Shown one piece after another: positions 34,141-43,479 of a stretch of 64,000 nt of DNA. The number at the start of each line of letters is the position of its first letter. The stretch's first letter is position 1. The position numbers were made by a program, and so were the translations under genes. This DNA comes from Blautia obeum ATCC 29174 (lineage in GTDB: Bacteria; Bacillota; Clostridia; Lachnospirales; Lachnospiraceae): NCBI RefSeq assembly GCF_025147765.1, contig NZ_CP102265.1, positions 2,951,001-3,015,000 on the forward strand, in the 5' to 3' direction. The notes beneath the pieces were generated by a model. The model did no database searches. It saw nothing but the letters and a program-made list of their open reading frames with translations, and had not been told where the DNA came from.

Positions 34141-36513
34141 TTAATCTAACTCTTCATCCACATATTTCTGAATATTGGATGCATTTACATATTTCTTCAG
34201 ATGTTCTCCATCCGTAATGACCAGTGTCGGTGCCTGCATAATGCCAAACTGACGTGCCATATCCGGATTCTTCTCTGCATCAATGATCTCCAGATCTTCA
34301 CCTTCCAGCATCTTCTTTGCCATGCGGCAGTTTGGACAGGTGTTGGTTGTAAACAGATATTTATGTGTTTCTACCGGCTCGATCTTGACATCATCATCTG
34401 TCACTGTAACCATACTGGTATGGACTTTCTTAAGTTTGGAGTGAAGCACATCATACAGTGTACGGTTCTTGTACTCCTGCGCTTTTCCATCATTCCAGTT
34501 CTGTACCGGACGGTAATATCCGGTAATTCGACTGTAAACCTCTGCTTTCTTTCCACATTTCGGACAGGTAAAGTGCTCACCACTTAAATATCCATGTTCC
34601 TTACATACGGAGTAAGTAGGTGAAATCGTATAGTATGGAAGTTTATAGTTCTCGGCAATCTTGCGTACCAGAGATGCAGCAGCCTTCCAGTCCGGAAGTT
34701 TTTCACCGAGGAATGCATGGAATACGGTACCAGATGTATAAAGAGTCTGCAGTTCATCCTGAATATCCAGTGCATCAAAAATATCTGAGCTGTATTCTAC
34801 CGGCAGATGGGAACTGTTGGTATAATACGGAGTATCTCCTTTGCTTCCGGCTGTACGGATATCCGGCCAGCGCTTACGGTCATGTTTTGCAAGACGATAT
34901 GCCGTAGATTCTGCCGGAGTCGCCTCCAGATTAAACAGTTCGCCCGGATATTCTTCCTGATAATCAGAAAGACGGTTGCGCATGTGTGTAAGAACCTCTT
35001 TTGTAAATTTCTGCGTACGCGGATCGCTCATGTCACAGCCAAGCCATTTCGCATTCAGACCGGCTTCATTCATGCCTACCAGACCAATGGTCGAAAAATG
35101 ATTGTCAAAGCTTCCAAGGTATCTCTTCGTGTACGGATAAAGACCTTCATTCAGAAGTTTTGTAATAACCTCTCTCTTGATATGCAGTGATCTTGCAGAA
35201 ATATCCATCAGACGATCCAGTCTTCTGTAGAATTCTTCCGGTGTCTTGGACTGATATGCGATACGTGGCATGTTGATCGTAACAACACCTACCGAACCGG
35301 TACTTTCACCGGATCCGAAGAATCCGCCACTCTTCTTACGCAGTTCACGAAGATCCAGACGCAGACGGCAGCACATGCTTCGAATATCACTTGGTTTCAT
35401 ATCACTGTTGATATAATTTGAAAAATATGGAGTTCCATATTTGGAAGTCATCTCAAACAGCAGACGATTGTTCTCAGTATCGGACCAGTCGAACTCTTTT
35501 GTGATAGAATATGTCGGGATTGGATACTGGAACCCACGTCCATTGGCATCTCCCTCGATCATCGTCTCAATAAAAGCCTTATTGACCATGTCCATTTCTT
35601 TTTTGCAGTCTTTGTATTTGAAATCCATATCTTTGCCGCCAACGATCGCAGGAAGCTCTGCAAGATCATCCGGAACCGTCCAGTCCAGTGTGATATTGGA
35701 AAACGGTGCCTGTGTTCCCCAACGGCTTGGTGTATTCACGCCATAAATGAAAGATTCAATACATTTCTTAACTTCCGGATAACTCAGGTTGTCCACCTTG
35801 ACAAAAGGTGCCAGATACGTATCAAAAGAAGAAAATGCCTGCGCACCAGCCCATTCATTCTGCATGATTCCAAGGAAATTCACCATCTGATTACAAAGGA
35901 CACTCAGGTGCTTTGCCGGCGCGGATGTAATCTTGCCTTCGATGCCACCCAGCCCTTCTTTGATAAGCTGTTTCAATGACCATCCTGCACAGTAACCGGT
36001 CAACATGGACAGATCATGAATATGGATATCCGCATTTCTGTGTGCATCTGCGATCTCATTGTCATAGATTTCGGATAACCAGTAATTGGCTGTAACCGCA
36101 CCGGAATTGCTCAAGATCAGACCACCTACCGAATATGTGACAGTAGAGTTCTCTTTTACTCGCCAATCCTCGACCTTCACATAACTGTCCACGATCTCTT
36201 TGTAATCCAGAATCGTGGATTTCATATTACGGATCTTTTCCCTCTGTTTACGATAGAGGATATATGCCTTGGCAACATCACTGTATCCGGCCTGGATCAG
36301 AACATTCTCCACACTGTCCTGAATATCTTCTACGGTTACCTTCCCATCCTGGATCTTATTCTGGAAATCTGCAGTAACACGAAGGGCCAAAAGGTCGATC
36401 ATATCTTTACTGTAGTTTTTTTCTTTTGCATCAAATGCTTTATCAATAGCTGATGTAATCTTTGCCATCTGAAATTCAGCAATTTCACCATCACGTTTTA
36501 CTACCTGAAACAT
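34141..36513 (-). CDS. nrdD: Anaerobic ribonucleoside-triphosphate reductase with fused redoxin domain
   Basis: 790 residues from the ATG at 36513 (GGAGG ten bases upstream; frames from 36522 or 36543 fit less well). An ATP-cone (1-95), then the class III reductase barrel; a zinc site near the C-terminus (CKEHG..CPKCG) and the glycyl-radical loop RITGYYRP with G665. After the radical loop the chain continues into a glutaredoxin/thioredoxin-like domain (about 714-790) with C726-P-N-C729 and a cis-proline motif (QAPTL). Usual NrdD ends soon after the radical loop. Inference: the domain is a built-in electron donor, since some NrdD groups use redoxins instead of formate. The activase gene nrdG is not adjacent. 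Confidence 0.93.
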   Translation of the reverse strand: MFQVVKRDGEIAEFQMAKITSAIDKAFDAKEKNYSKDMIDLLALRVTADFQNKIQDGKVTVEDIQDSVENVLIQAGYSDVAKAYILYRKQREKIRNMKSTILDYKEIVDSYVKVEDWRVKENSTVTYSVGGLILSNSGAVTANYWLSEIYDNEIADAHRNADIHIHDLSMLTGYCAGWSLKQLIKEGLGGIEGKITSAPAKHLSVLCNQMVNFLGIMQNEWAGAQAFSSFDTYLAPFVKVDNLSYPEVKKCIESFIYGVNTPSRWGTQAPFSNITLDWTVPDDLAELPAIVGGKDMDFKYKDCKKEMDMVNKAFIETMIEGDANGRGFQYPIPTYSITKEFDWSDTENNRLLFEMTSKYGTPYFSNYINSDMKPSDIRSMCCRLRLDLRELRKKSGGFFGSGESTGSVGVVTINMPRIAYQSKTPEEFYRRLDRLMDISARSLHIKREVITKLLNEGLYPYTKRYLGSFDNHFSTIGLVGMNEAGLNAKWLGCDMSDPRTQKFTKEVLTHMRNRLSDYQEEYPGELFNLEATPAESTAYRLAKHDRKRWPDIRTAGSKGDTPYYTNSSHLPVEYSSDIFDALDIQDELQTLYTSGTVFHAFLGEKLPDWKAAASLVRKIAENYKLPYYTISPTYSVCKEHGYLSGEHFTCPKCGKKAEVYSRITGYYRPVQNWNDGKAQEYKNRTLYDVLHSKLKKVHTSMVTVTDDDVKIEPVETHKYLFTTNTCPNCRMAKKMLEGEDLEIIDAEKNPDMARQFGIMQAPTLVITDGEHLKKYVNASNIQKYVDEELD

Positions 36514-36590
36514 GTTATACATTCCTCCCTCTACTACTTGCACCTGTATTATATACGGTCATATTCATACCGTGAATTACATGCTGCAGA

Positions 36591-36615
36591 TTGCTGTTTT
36601 CTCCGTTCACAGCAA
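36591..36615 (-). repeat. TTGCTGT/ACAGCAA hairpin in the nrdD leader
   Basis: TTGCTGT (36591-36597) pairs with ACAGCAA (36609-36615). The loop and right arm contain CTCCGTTCACAG, identical to 13235-13246. It lies in the nrdD leader about 80 bases before the start codon. Confidence 0.55.
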
Positions 36616-36628
36616 CCGTGTAGAACCT

Positions 36629-36657
36629 ATTGTAGCAGACTCTTATCTATACGTCAA
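36629..36657 (-). promoter_or_regulatory. Promoter of nrdD
   Basis: Minus-strand TTGACG (36652-36657), 17 bases, TACAAT (36629-36634). Confidence 0.75.
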
Positions 36658-36662
36658 TAGAC

Positions 36663-36713
36663 AAAAACACCATATATTGTGCCGCTAATGTAAGTGCACA
36701 ACTATATGGTGTT
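36663..36713 (-). terminator. hflX terminator that also resembles a pair of NrdR boxes
   Basis: AACACCATATAGTTGTGC pairs with GCACAATATATGGTGTT, then TTTTTG: a good terminator for hflX. Each arm also resembles the NrdR box (ACACWATATATWGTGT): ACACCATATATTGTGC at 36666-36681 matches 14 of 16, and the other arm matches with a one-base insert. The arms are about 31 bases apart, three turns, and lie just upstream of the nrdD -35, which is where NrdR repressor binds in other bacteria. Confidence 0.7.
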
Positions 36714-36735
36714 GTCCAATATTCCCGTTTTTCCT

Positions 36736-37992
36736 TTATTTATGGGACTTTGGCATTACTGAAGCAAAGATTTCTGCAGGTACTCTCGCCTTTACAAAAA
36801 TTCCATCTTCCCGATATTCTTCAGAAAGCAGACTTCCATACTCCCGGATGATCTGAATCTTACCAGCCTCTTTGTAAGTATATAATTCTTCCAGATAAAT
36901 CTGGCTCTCTGCGAGGAGTTTTGCCAGAACATCTTTAAGTTCCTCCAGGCCCTCTCCTGTACGGGCAGAACATTTGACTGTATAATCCGCCCGAAAATCC
37001 CGAAGCGATTCTCCCTGCACCTGATCCTGCTTATTCAGGAGTGTAATGATCTTTTTACCTGTCGCTCCCAGCTCTCGGAGTGTCTCATACACCGTATGCA
37101 TCTGAAGCTCTGCCTGCGGATTGGAAGCATCTACCACATGAATGATATAATCTGCATACTTAGCCTCTTCCAGCGTACTTTTAAACGCTTCTACCAGATG
37201 ATGTGGCAGCTTGCGGATAAATCCTACAGTATCTGTCAGAAGGATCTGCTGCCCATCTTTGAGTTCCAATACACGCGTCGTCGGATCCAATGTTGCGAAC
37301 AGCTTATCTTCTGCCAGAATGCCGGCTCCTGTCAGTGTATTCAAAAGCGTTGATTTTCCTGCATTTGTATAGCCTACGATCGCCGCTGTCTTCAGATTTC
37401 CTCTACTTCTCTTGCCTCTGATCAGTTCACGGTGTTTCTCTACCTGCGCAAGTTCTGCTTTCAGAGCAGATATTCTGGTACGGATCAGACGTCTGTCTGT
37501 TTCCAGTTTTTTCTCACCCGGTCCTCTTGTTCCGATACCACCGCCAAGTCTGGAAAGAGATTCGCGCAGTCCGACCAGACGCGCCGACCGGTAACGAAGC
37601 TGCGCCAGTTCTACCTGAATCTTACCTTCACTTGTGGTCGCACGGCCGGCAAAGATATCCAGGATCAGAAGTGTTCGATCCATAACCTTGCAGTCCAGTT
37701 CTCTCTCCAGATTATTCATCTGTGCCGGTGAAAGCTCATCATCGCAGATCACCCCATTGGCATCATACGCTGCCAGAAGCGCCGCAACCTCTTCTATCTT
37801 ACCTTTGCCGATATAAGTTCCAGGGTGTACTGCTTCACGGTTCTGGATTACTTTCCCAACGGTTACAGCGCCTGCAGTGGCCGCCAGTTCTTCCAGTTCG
37901 TCAAGCGATGCAGCAACATCCTCGTCCTGTTCTGTCTGTACACCGATCAGGATGACACGCTCTTCTATCTCCTTGAAATCATAAAACTGCAT
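36736..37992 (-). CDS. hflX: Ribosome-associated GTPase HflX
   Basis: 418 residues. The N-terminal HflX domain (1-190) contains NREAVHPGTYIGKGK and the basic loop SLSRLGGGIGTRGPGEKKLE split across residues 140-165. The GTPase domain has P-loop GYTNAGKST and DTVGF. HflX splits stalled ribosomes under stress. GAGGAG precedes the start, in the end of the TPR gene upstream, so the glmM-TPR-hflX run is probably cotranscribed. Confidence 0.95.
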   Translation of the reverse strand: MQFYDFKEIEERVILIGVQTEQDEDVAASLDELEELAATAGAVTVGKVIQNREAVHPGTYIGKGKIEEVAALLAAYDANGVICDDELSPAQMNNLERELDCKVMDRTLLILDIFAGRATTSEGKIQVELAQLRYRSARLVGLRESLSRLGGGIGTRGPGEKKLETDRRLIRTRISALKAELAQVEKHRELIRGKRSRGNLKTAAIVGYTNAGKSTLLNTLTGAGILAEDKLFATLDPTTRVLELKDGQQILLTDTVGFIRKLPHHLVEAFKSTLEEAKYADYIIHVVDASNPQAELQMHTVYETLRELGATGKKIITLLNKQDQVQGESLRDFRADYTVKCSARTGEGLEELKDVLAKLLAESQIYLEELYTYKEAGKIQIIREYGSLLSEEYREDGIFVKARVPAEIFASVMPKSHK

Positions 37993-37995
37993 AGA

Positions 37996-39159
37996 TCAGT
38001 ACTCCTCTTCACCAGCTTCATCAGAAGTATCTGCAGCATCACCTGCATCAGAAGCCGCCTCTGCATCAGTATTCTCCGTTGTATCAGAAGCTGTATCATT
38101 ACTCAGTTCACCATTACGTGACTGAAGGAAGGTCAGTTCCTTTGCTGCATTCTCGTCATCCGGGAACATCTTGATATATTCCTGCATTTTGCTCAGTGCT
38201 GTTGAAAAATCCAGTTTTTTCTCATATACCACGATCTCATTGAACAGCAGATCCTGCATTTCTTCTGTAGATGCATCTTCCAGCCCCTTGCTGATATTCT
38301 CCAGTGCACTGTCATAAGAGCCATCGTCCATATCACAAAGTGACAGACCATTGTAACCTTTGGCCGGATCACTGCCATCCGCTGACACATACTGCTGATA
38401 CATACTTCTGGCATTGGAAGTATCTCCCTGTGCGCGGTAGACCATTCCCAGAAGAAGCATTCCTTCTGTACTCTTCTGATTCACAGCCTCCGTAAGTTCC
38501 TTCTGTGCATTGGAATAATCTTCCATATAATAATAGACTTTTCCTCTGTTGCAGTAATCCTCTGCATTTTTCGGTTCTGTTTTCAACGCAGCCTCAAGAT
38601 ATCGTGTACCATCTGCTTCCATATCCTTTTCCAGATATGCCTCATAGATCTGGATCGCTCTGTCATAAGTGGCATCTTCTCCGTAGGCTTCTGTAAAGTT
38701 CGAAGAAGCCTCATCATAAGAATCCATTGCCAGTGCCACACATCCTGTCAGATAATATGTCTCCGCATCCATGCTGTAGCTTTCTGCCAGTGTCTGACAA
38801 TCCGCCATCGCAGCATCATTCAGTTCGGATTTTAATTCTGCGGTTGCTCTGTAAGCAAGCATATCTTTCTTAAGTGCTTTTCCTGCTTTTTCATCGTTCA
38901 GACCATTGGTCAGGCTGTCAATGGCATCCTGATAATTTCCAAGATGAATATTTGCGATTCCGGCCCCACGATATGCCTCTGCTGTTTTATATCCAGCAGT
39001 GATCGATGACTGATACCCCTGAAGGGCATAATCATAACTGCCCTGTGCAAGATCTGCACAGGCCTGGTCATAAGTTTTCTTTTCTTCCCCTCCACAGCCG
39101 GTCAGCATTCCAAATGTCAGTCCGGCTGTCAGCATCCATACGATTCTTTTATTTTTCAT
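37996..39159 (-). CDS. TPR-repeat lipoprotein
   Basis: 387 residues. The lipobox LTGC (residue 22) anchors it outside the membrane. From about residue 30 to 340 there are roughly eight tetratricopeptide repeats (such as AYRGAGIANIHLGNYQDAID). The tail (345-387) is acidic and rich in Asp, Glu, Ala and Thr, a low-complexity C-terminus. The repeats suggest a scaffold for protein partners, perhaps in the cell envelope. It is seven bases from glmM. Function unknown. Confidence 0.88.
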   Translation of the reverse strand: MKNKRIVWMLTAGLTFGMLTGCGGEEKKTYDQACADLAQGSYDYALQGYQSSITAGYKTAEAYRGAGIANIHLGNYQDAIDSLTNGLNDEKAGKALKKDMLAYRATAELKSELNDAAMADCQTLAESYSMDAETYYLTGCVALAMDSYDEASSNFTEAYGEDATYDRAIQIYEAYLEKDMEADGTRYLEAALKTEPKNAEDYCNRGKVYYYMEDYSNAQKELTEAVNQKSTEGMLLLGMVYRAQGDTSNARSMYQQYVSADGSDPAKGYNGLSLCDMDDGSYDSALENISKGLEDASTEEMQDLLFNEIVVYEKKLDFSTALSKMQEYIKMFPDDENAAKELTFLQSRNGELSNDTASDTTENTDAEAASDAGDAADTSDEAGEEEY

Positions 39160-39166
39160 TGATATC

Positions 39167-40513
39167 CTATTCTACTACGAGTCCTTCTTCTTCCATTACA
39201 CGAACAACGTTATTTACGTGTTCTGCACAGATTTCCTCTGTTCCGGCCTCTACCATGACACGAATCAGCGGCTCTGTACCACTTTCTCTTACAAGAATAC
39301 GTCCATCTGTGCTGAGTGCTCTTGCAGCAGCCTCTACCGCTTCAACAACCTTCGGATTTTCTCTTGCAGTCTTCTTGTCTGCAACACGAACATTGCGGAG
39401 AATCTGCGGATAAACCTTCATTTCTTTTGCCAGATCACAGAGCGTTGCCTTCTGCTCCACACAAGCTTCCATGATCATAAGAGAAGTCAGGATTCCATCC
39501 CCGGTGGCTGCATAGCGACTGAAAATAACATGTCCGGACTGTTCTCCACCAATACTGTAGTTATTCTCAAGCATATTTTCGGCAACATATTTATCACCAA
39601 CTGCCGTCTGTTCATAGTTGATGCCTTCTGCCTCAAATGCCTTGTAAAGTCCCATATTTGACATAACAGTTGTAACTACGGTATTTCCATTCAGTTTTCC
39701 CTGAGATTTCAGGAATTTACCGCAGACATACAGAATCTTGTCTCCATCAATGATATTTCCCTTATGGTCTACTGCAATACAACGGTCGGCATCTCCATCA
39801 TATGCAAAACCGATATCCAGTCCGTTATCCACCACATATTTCTGAAGTACTTCAATATGCGTGGATCCACACGCTCTGTTGATGTTTGTTCCATCCGGGT
39901 CATTGTTAATGACATAAGTTTTTGCACGCAGAGCGTCAAAAACACTCTTTGCGATCGCAGAAGAACTTCCGTTGGAGCAATCCAGACCAACTTTGATATT
40001 TTTGAAATCGCGGCACGGAATGGAGATCAGGTATCCGATATAACGATTACGTCCGGAAGCAAAATCTACAGTACGTCCAATATCTTCTCTTGTTGCATAT
40101 GGAAGTTCTTCAATCTTGCCATCCAGATATGCTTCGATTCTTGCCTCAACTTCAGCCTCGATCTTCTGTCCGTTTCCGTTCAGAAGTTTGATTCCATTAT
40201 CATAGAATGGGTTGTGACTTGCAGAGATCATGATTCCACAGTCAAAATCTTCTGTACGTACTGCATAGGAAACACTCGGTGTAGTCGTTACATGAAGCAG
40301 ATATGCATCTGCACCTGATGCAGTCAGGCCGGCAACCAGTGCATACTCAAACATATAACTGCTGCGTCTTGTATCTTTACCGATGACGATTTTGGCTTTA
40401 TGATCACGGCCATAATACCATCCCACATATCTGCCCACTTTAAATGCATGATCTACTGTCAGCTGAATGTTTGCTTCTCCACGAAAACCATCTGTTCCAA
40501 AATATTTACCCAT
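39167..40513 (-). CDS. glmM: Phosphoglucosamine mutase
   Basis: 448 residues from the ATG at 40513 (AAGGAG six bases upstream). It turns glucosamine-6-phosphate into glucosamine-1-phosphate for peptidoglycan. The N-terminus KYFGTDGFRGEAN, the phosphoserine loop ISASHNPF (S99), the Mg loop DGDADR and the C-terminal phosphate loop RESGTEPLIRVMVE identify it. It follows a nucleotidyltransferase gene after 48 bases, a sensible partner in sugar-nucleotide metabolism. Confidence 0.95.
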   Translation of the reverse strand: MGKYFGTDGFRGEANIQLTVDHAFKVGRYVGWYYGRDHKAKIVIGKDTRRSSYMFEYALVAGLTASGADAYLLHVTTTPSVSYAVRTEDFDCGIMISASHNPFYDNGIKLLNGNGQKIEAEVEARIEAYLDGKIEELPYATREDIGRTVDFASGRNRYIGYLISIPCRDFKNIKVGLDCSNGSSSAIAKSVFDALRAKTYVINNDPDGTNINRACGSTHIEVLQKYVVDNGLDIGFAYDGDADRCIAVDHKGNIIDGDKILYVCGKFLKSQGKLNGNTVVTTVMSNMGLYKAFEAEGINYEQTAVGDKYVAENMLENNYSIGGEQSGHVIFSRYAATGDGILTSLMIMEACVEQKATLCDLAKEMKVYPQILRNVRVADKKTARENPKVVEAVEAAARALSTDGRILVRESGTEPLIRVMVEAGTEEICAEHVNNVVRVMEEEGLVVE

Positions 40514-40561
40514 TTTTAACTCCTTACTGTGCACCCTTCTGCACATGATTGATCACATTTA

Positions 40562-41476
40562 TTATTTATAAAGATTTGAAGGATATACTCCTGATTTTAC
40601 AAGATTCGCAAATGCCTCTGTAACAGCCGCTTTATCTTCCTGATATGTTACACCAAACCAGGTATCTTTTGTCTCAAGAACATCTACTTTTGCTTTGCCT
40701 TCTTTGATCAGACAGTCAATCATCTCCGGAAGAAGATACTCTTTCTTAATATCCCCCTCTTTGATCTCAGAAAGAAAATCTACAAATCCCTTTTCCAGTG
40801 TATCCATAAATACCGGTGTCAGCCCCCACATATTCATGGAAACAAGGCTCTTCACATCCAGTTTCTCGACTTTATCATCATTACGTGCTTCCGCACCGTC
40901 TGCTGTCTTAAAAATGTTATGTGTCTCCGTAACACCTGTCAGCGCGCCCTCTTCAATATGGCATACTCCTCTGGTAACACTTCCATTGTCACTCAGAGTA
41001 TTTCCAAGACGGAAACCAGCCATACAGATATGGAGAATTCCATCGTCCGGCTGTTCCTGGATCAGATAATCATGGACTTTCACATAGGCTTCCTTACCAT
41101 AATAATCATCCGCATTAATTACCATAAAAGGCTCATTCAGAACAGCTTTTGCTGCAAGTACAGCCTGACCGGTTCCCCACGGTTTGGTACGGTCTGCCGG
41201 TTTCTCAAATCCAGCCGGAAGATCTTCCAGCGCCTGGAATGCATATTCTACCTCCGTGATCTTTTCGATCCTCTCCCCGATTACACGGCGGAACTCCTCT
41301 TCCAGATCTTTACGAATGATAAATACAACTTTATTAAACCCTGCCTCCAGAGCATCATGAATGGAATAATCCATAATGATCTCACCATTTGGTCCTACTG
41401 GTGCAAGCTGTTTGATTCCTTTTCCAAAACGGCTTCCAATTCCGGCAGCCATAATAACAAGTGCTGTCTTTTTCAT
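40562..41476 (-). CDS. Sugar-phosphate nucleotidyltransferase
   Basis: 304 residues from the ATG at 41476 (GGAGG upstream). The N-terminal pyrophosphorylase loop is MAAGIGSRFGKGIKQL, and the metal-binding INADDYYG follows at about residue 107. It makes an NDP-sugar from a sugar-1-phosphate and NTP; which sugar and nucleotide is not evident. It does not look like GlmU, GalU or RmlA in the parts I can compare. Cotranscription with glmM is likely. Confidence 0.85.
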   Translation of the reverse strand: MKKTALVIMAAGIGSRFGKGIKQLAPVGPNGEIIMDYSIHDALEAGFNKVVFIIRKDLEEEFRRVIGERIEKITEVEYAFQALEDLPAGFEKPADRTKPWGTGQAVLAAKAVLNEPFMVINADDYYGKEAYVKVHDYLIQEQPDDGILHICMAGFRLGNTLSDNGSVTRGVCHIEEGALTGVTETHNIFKTADGAEARNDDKVEKLDVKSLVSMNMWGLTPVFMDTLEKGFVDFLSEIKEGDIKKEYLLPEMIDCLIKEGKAKVDVLETKDTWFGVTYQEDKAAVTEAFANLVKSGVYPSNLYK

Positions 41477-41516
41477 AAAAATATCCTCCTTATGCACACT
41501 GGCATTCTACATTTGT

Positions 41517-42596
41517 TTATGCATCTTCCTCATTTAATGAACTCAGTTTTGCGGCCTGGTCTGCTGCTATCAGGCTGTCCAGAATTTCATCCAGATCTCC
41601 TCCAAGAACAGCGTCCAGACGGTGAAGTGTCAGCTTGATCCTATGGTCTGTCACACGTCCCTGAGGGAAATTGTAAGTACGGATCTTTTCGGAACGATCT
41701 CCTGTTCCGATCTGGCTTCTTCTGGCTTCCGCCTCCGCATCATGCTGTTTGGCCAGTTCCATCTCATACAGACGGGAACGAAGCACTTTCAATGCCTTAT
41801 CTTTATTCTTGAGCTGTGATTTTTCATCCTGGCAGGAAATAACGATTCCTGTCGGGATATGTGTAAGACGTACTGCAGAGTCTGTTGTATTGACGCACTG
41901 TCCACCGTTTCCGGATGCTCGGAACACATCAAACTTACAGTCGTTCATATCCAGATGGAAATCAATTTCTTCGGCTTCTGGCATAATTGCCACAGTACAG
42001 GTAGACGTATGGATACGTCCACCGGATTCTGTCTCCGGGACTCGCTGTACACGATGTACCCCACTCTCATACTTCAGACGGGAATATGCTCCCTGTCCCT
42101 GGATCATAAATGTAACTTCTTTGAATCCGCCGATCCCATTCTCATTCAGACTCATCATCTCCGTCTTCCATCTGCGGGATTCTGCGTATTTCACATACAT
42201 ACGATAAATCTCTGCTGCAAACAGAGCAGCCTCATCACCGCCCGCACCTGCACGGATCTCTACGATAACGTTTTTGCTGTCATTCGGATCTTTTGGTAAA
42301 AGAAGGATCTTCAGTTCCTTTTCAAGTTCTTCCACACGCTTCTTTGCATCAGAAAGTTCTTCTTTCAGCATTTCACGCATTTCTTCATCCTTTTCTTCTT
42401 CCAGCATGGAAAGACTGTCCTGAATCGTTTCTTTATTGTCTTTATATTCTTTATAGGCATCTACGATCGGCTGCAGCTCACTCTGCTCTTTCATCAGCTT
42501 CTGAAAACGTTCCTGGTTGTCCGTTACTCCCGGCTCACCAAGCTCATTCAGAACTTCCTCAAAGCGCACAAGCAGATCCTCTAATTTATCAAACAT
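41517..42596 (-). CDS. prfA: Peptide chain release factor 1
   Basis: 359 residues from the ATG at 42596 (AGGAGG six bases upstream). The catalytic GGQ loop is in GNGGQCVNTTDSAVRLTH, where Cys replaces the more usual His after GGQ. VHRVQRVPETESGGR precedes it. It releases peptides at UAA and UAG. The gene overlaps the end of prmC by eight bases; PrmC methylates the glutamine of GGQ, a conserved pairing. Confidence 0.96.
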   Translation of the reverse strand: MFDKLEDLLVRFEEVLNELGEPGVTDNQERFQKLMKEQSELQPIVDAYKEYKDNKETIQDSLSMLEEEKDEEMREMLKEELSDAKKRVEELEKELKILLLPKDPNDSKNVIVEIRAGAGGDEAALFAAEIYRMYVKYAESRRWKTEMMSLNENGIGGFKEVTFMIQGQGAYSRLKYESGVHRVQRVPETESGGRIHTSTCTVAIMPEAEEIDFHLDMNDCKFDVFRASGNGGQCVNTTDSAVRLTHIPTGIVISCQDEKSQLKNKDKALKVLRSRLYEMELAKQHDAEAEARRSQIGTGDRSEKIRTYNFPQGRVTDHRIKLTLHRLDAVLGGDLDEILDSLIAADQAAKLSSLNEEDA

Positions 42597-43479
42597 TCTG
42601 TTCCTCCTGCATTTTTCTTCCTGTAACAACCCTGTCCAGCCCGGCAAGGTCTTTTTTTATTTCTATCTGTTCAAAACCATTTTTTTTCATAATTTCCGAC
42701 ACATCCATACCCTGATCACAACCGATCTCGTACATCAGCCATCCGCCGGGTTTCAGATATGTGCCCGCCTGTTCTGTGATCTTTTCATAAAAATACAGAC
42801 CATTTTCTTTGCCATCCAGTGCAAGCACCGGATCATGAAAACGCACTTCCTCCATCAGACCTTCAATATCTTCAGTCCGGATATATGGCGGATTTGAAAT
42901 AAGCATATCATATTCCATGTGGTCATTTCCACTGTTTTTCCGAAAATAATCTGCCGAAAACAGATCACTCTGTATCAGCTCAGCTCTCTGTTCCAGTCCC
43001 AGACGTTTTCGATTCTCCTTTGCCACACAAAGTGCTCCTTCTGAAACATCCACACCTGTTCCTAATGCCTGTGGCAATTCCAGAAGAAGACTCAGAAGAA
43101 TACATCCGGAACCGGTACACATATCCAGGATCTGCGGTTTCTCCAGATTCCTCATGCGAGAAATCGCTTCTTCCACAAGCACCTCTGTATCCTGTCTCGG
43201 TACAAGTACACGTTCATCCACACAAAATTCGTATCCCATAAAATATGCACGCCCGGTAATATGCTGCAGCGGGATATGCTGAGCACGTTTTGTGCACAGC
43301 GTTCGATAACGTTCTTCTGTTTTAGCATCCAGTCCATCATCCATATGTGCATAATACCATGCTCTTGTAATATCTGCCGTATACTCCAGAAGGAGCCAGG
43401 CATCTAACCTGGCTTCTTCGATTGCGGCAGTTTCCAGAAGCTGGATTCCATCTTCCAGAACATCTTTATATGTCCGCAT
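42589..43479 (-). CDS. prmC: Release factor glutamine methyltransferase
   Basis: 296 residues from the ATG at 43479. SAM-binding motif DMCTGSGCILLSL (about 120-132) and the substrate-glutamine motif NPPYI (about 197). The N-terminal helical domain is residues 1-80. It methylates RF1 and RF2. The start lies within the end of the DUF1385 gene and the stop within prfA, so the three are translationally linked. Confidence 0.95.
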   Translation of the reverse strand: MRTYKDVLEDGIQLLETAAIEEARLDAWLLLEYTADITRAWYYAHMDDGLDAKTEERYRTLCTKRAQHIPLQHITGRAYFMGYEFCVDERVLVPRQDTEVLVEEAISRMRNLEKPQILDMCTGSGCILLSLLLELPQALGTGVDVSEGALCVAKENRKRLGLEQRAELIQSDLFSADYFRKNSGNDHMEYDMLISNPPYIRTEDIEGLMEEVRFHDPVLALDGKENGLYFYEKITEQAGTYLKPGGWLMYEIGCDQGMDVSEIMKKNGFEQIEIKKDLAGLDRVVTGRKMQEEQNV

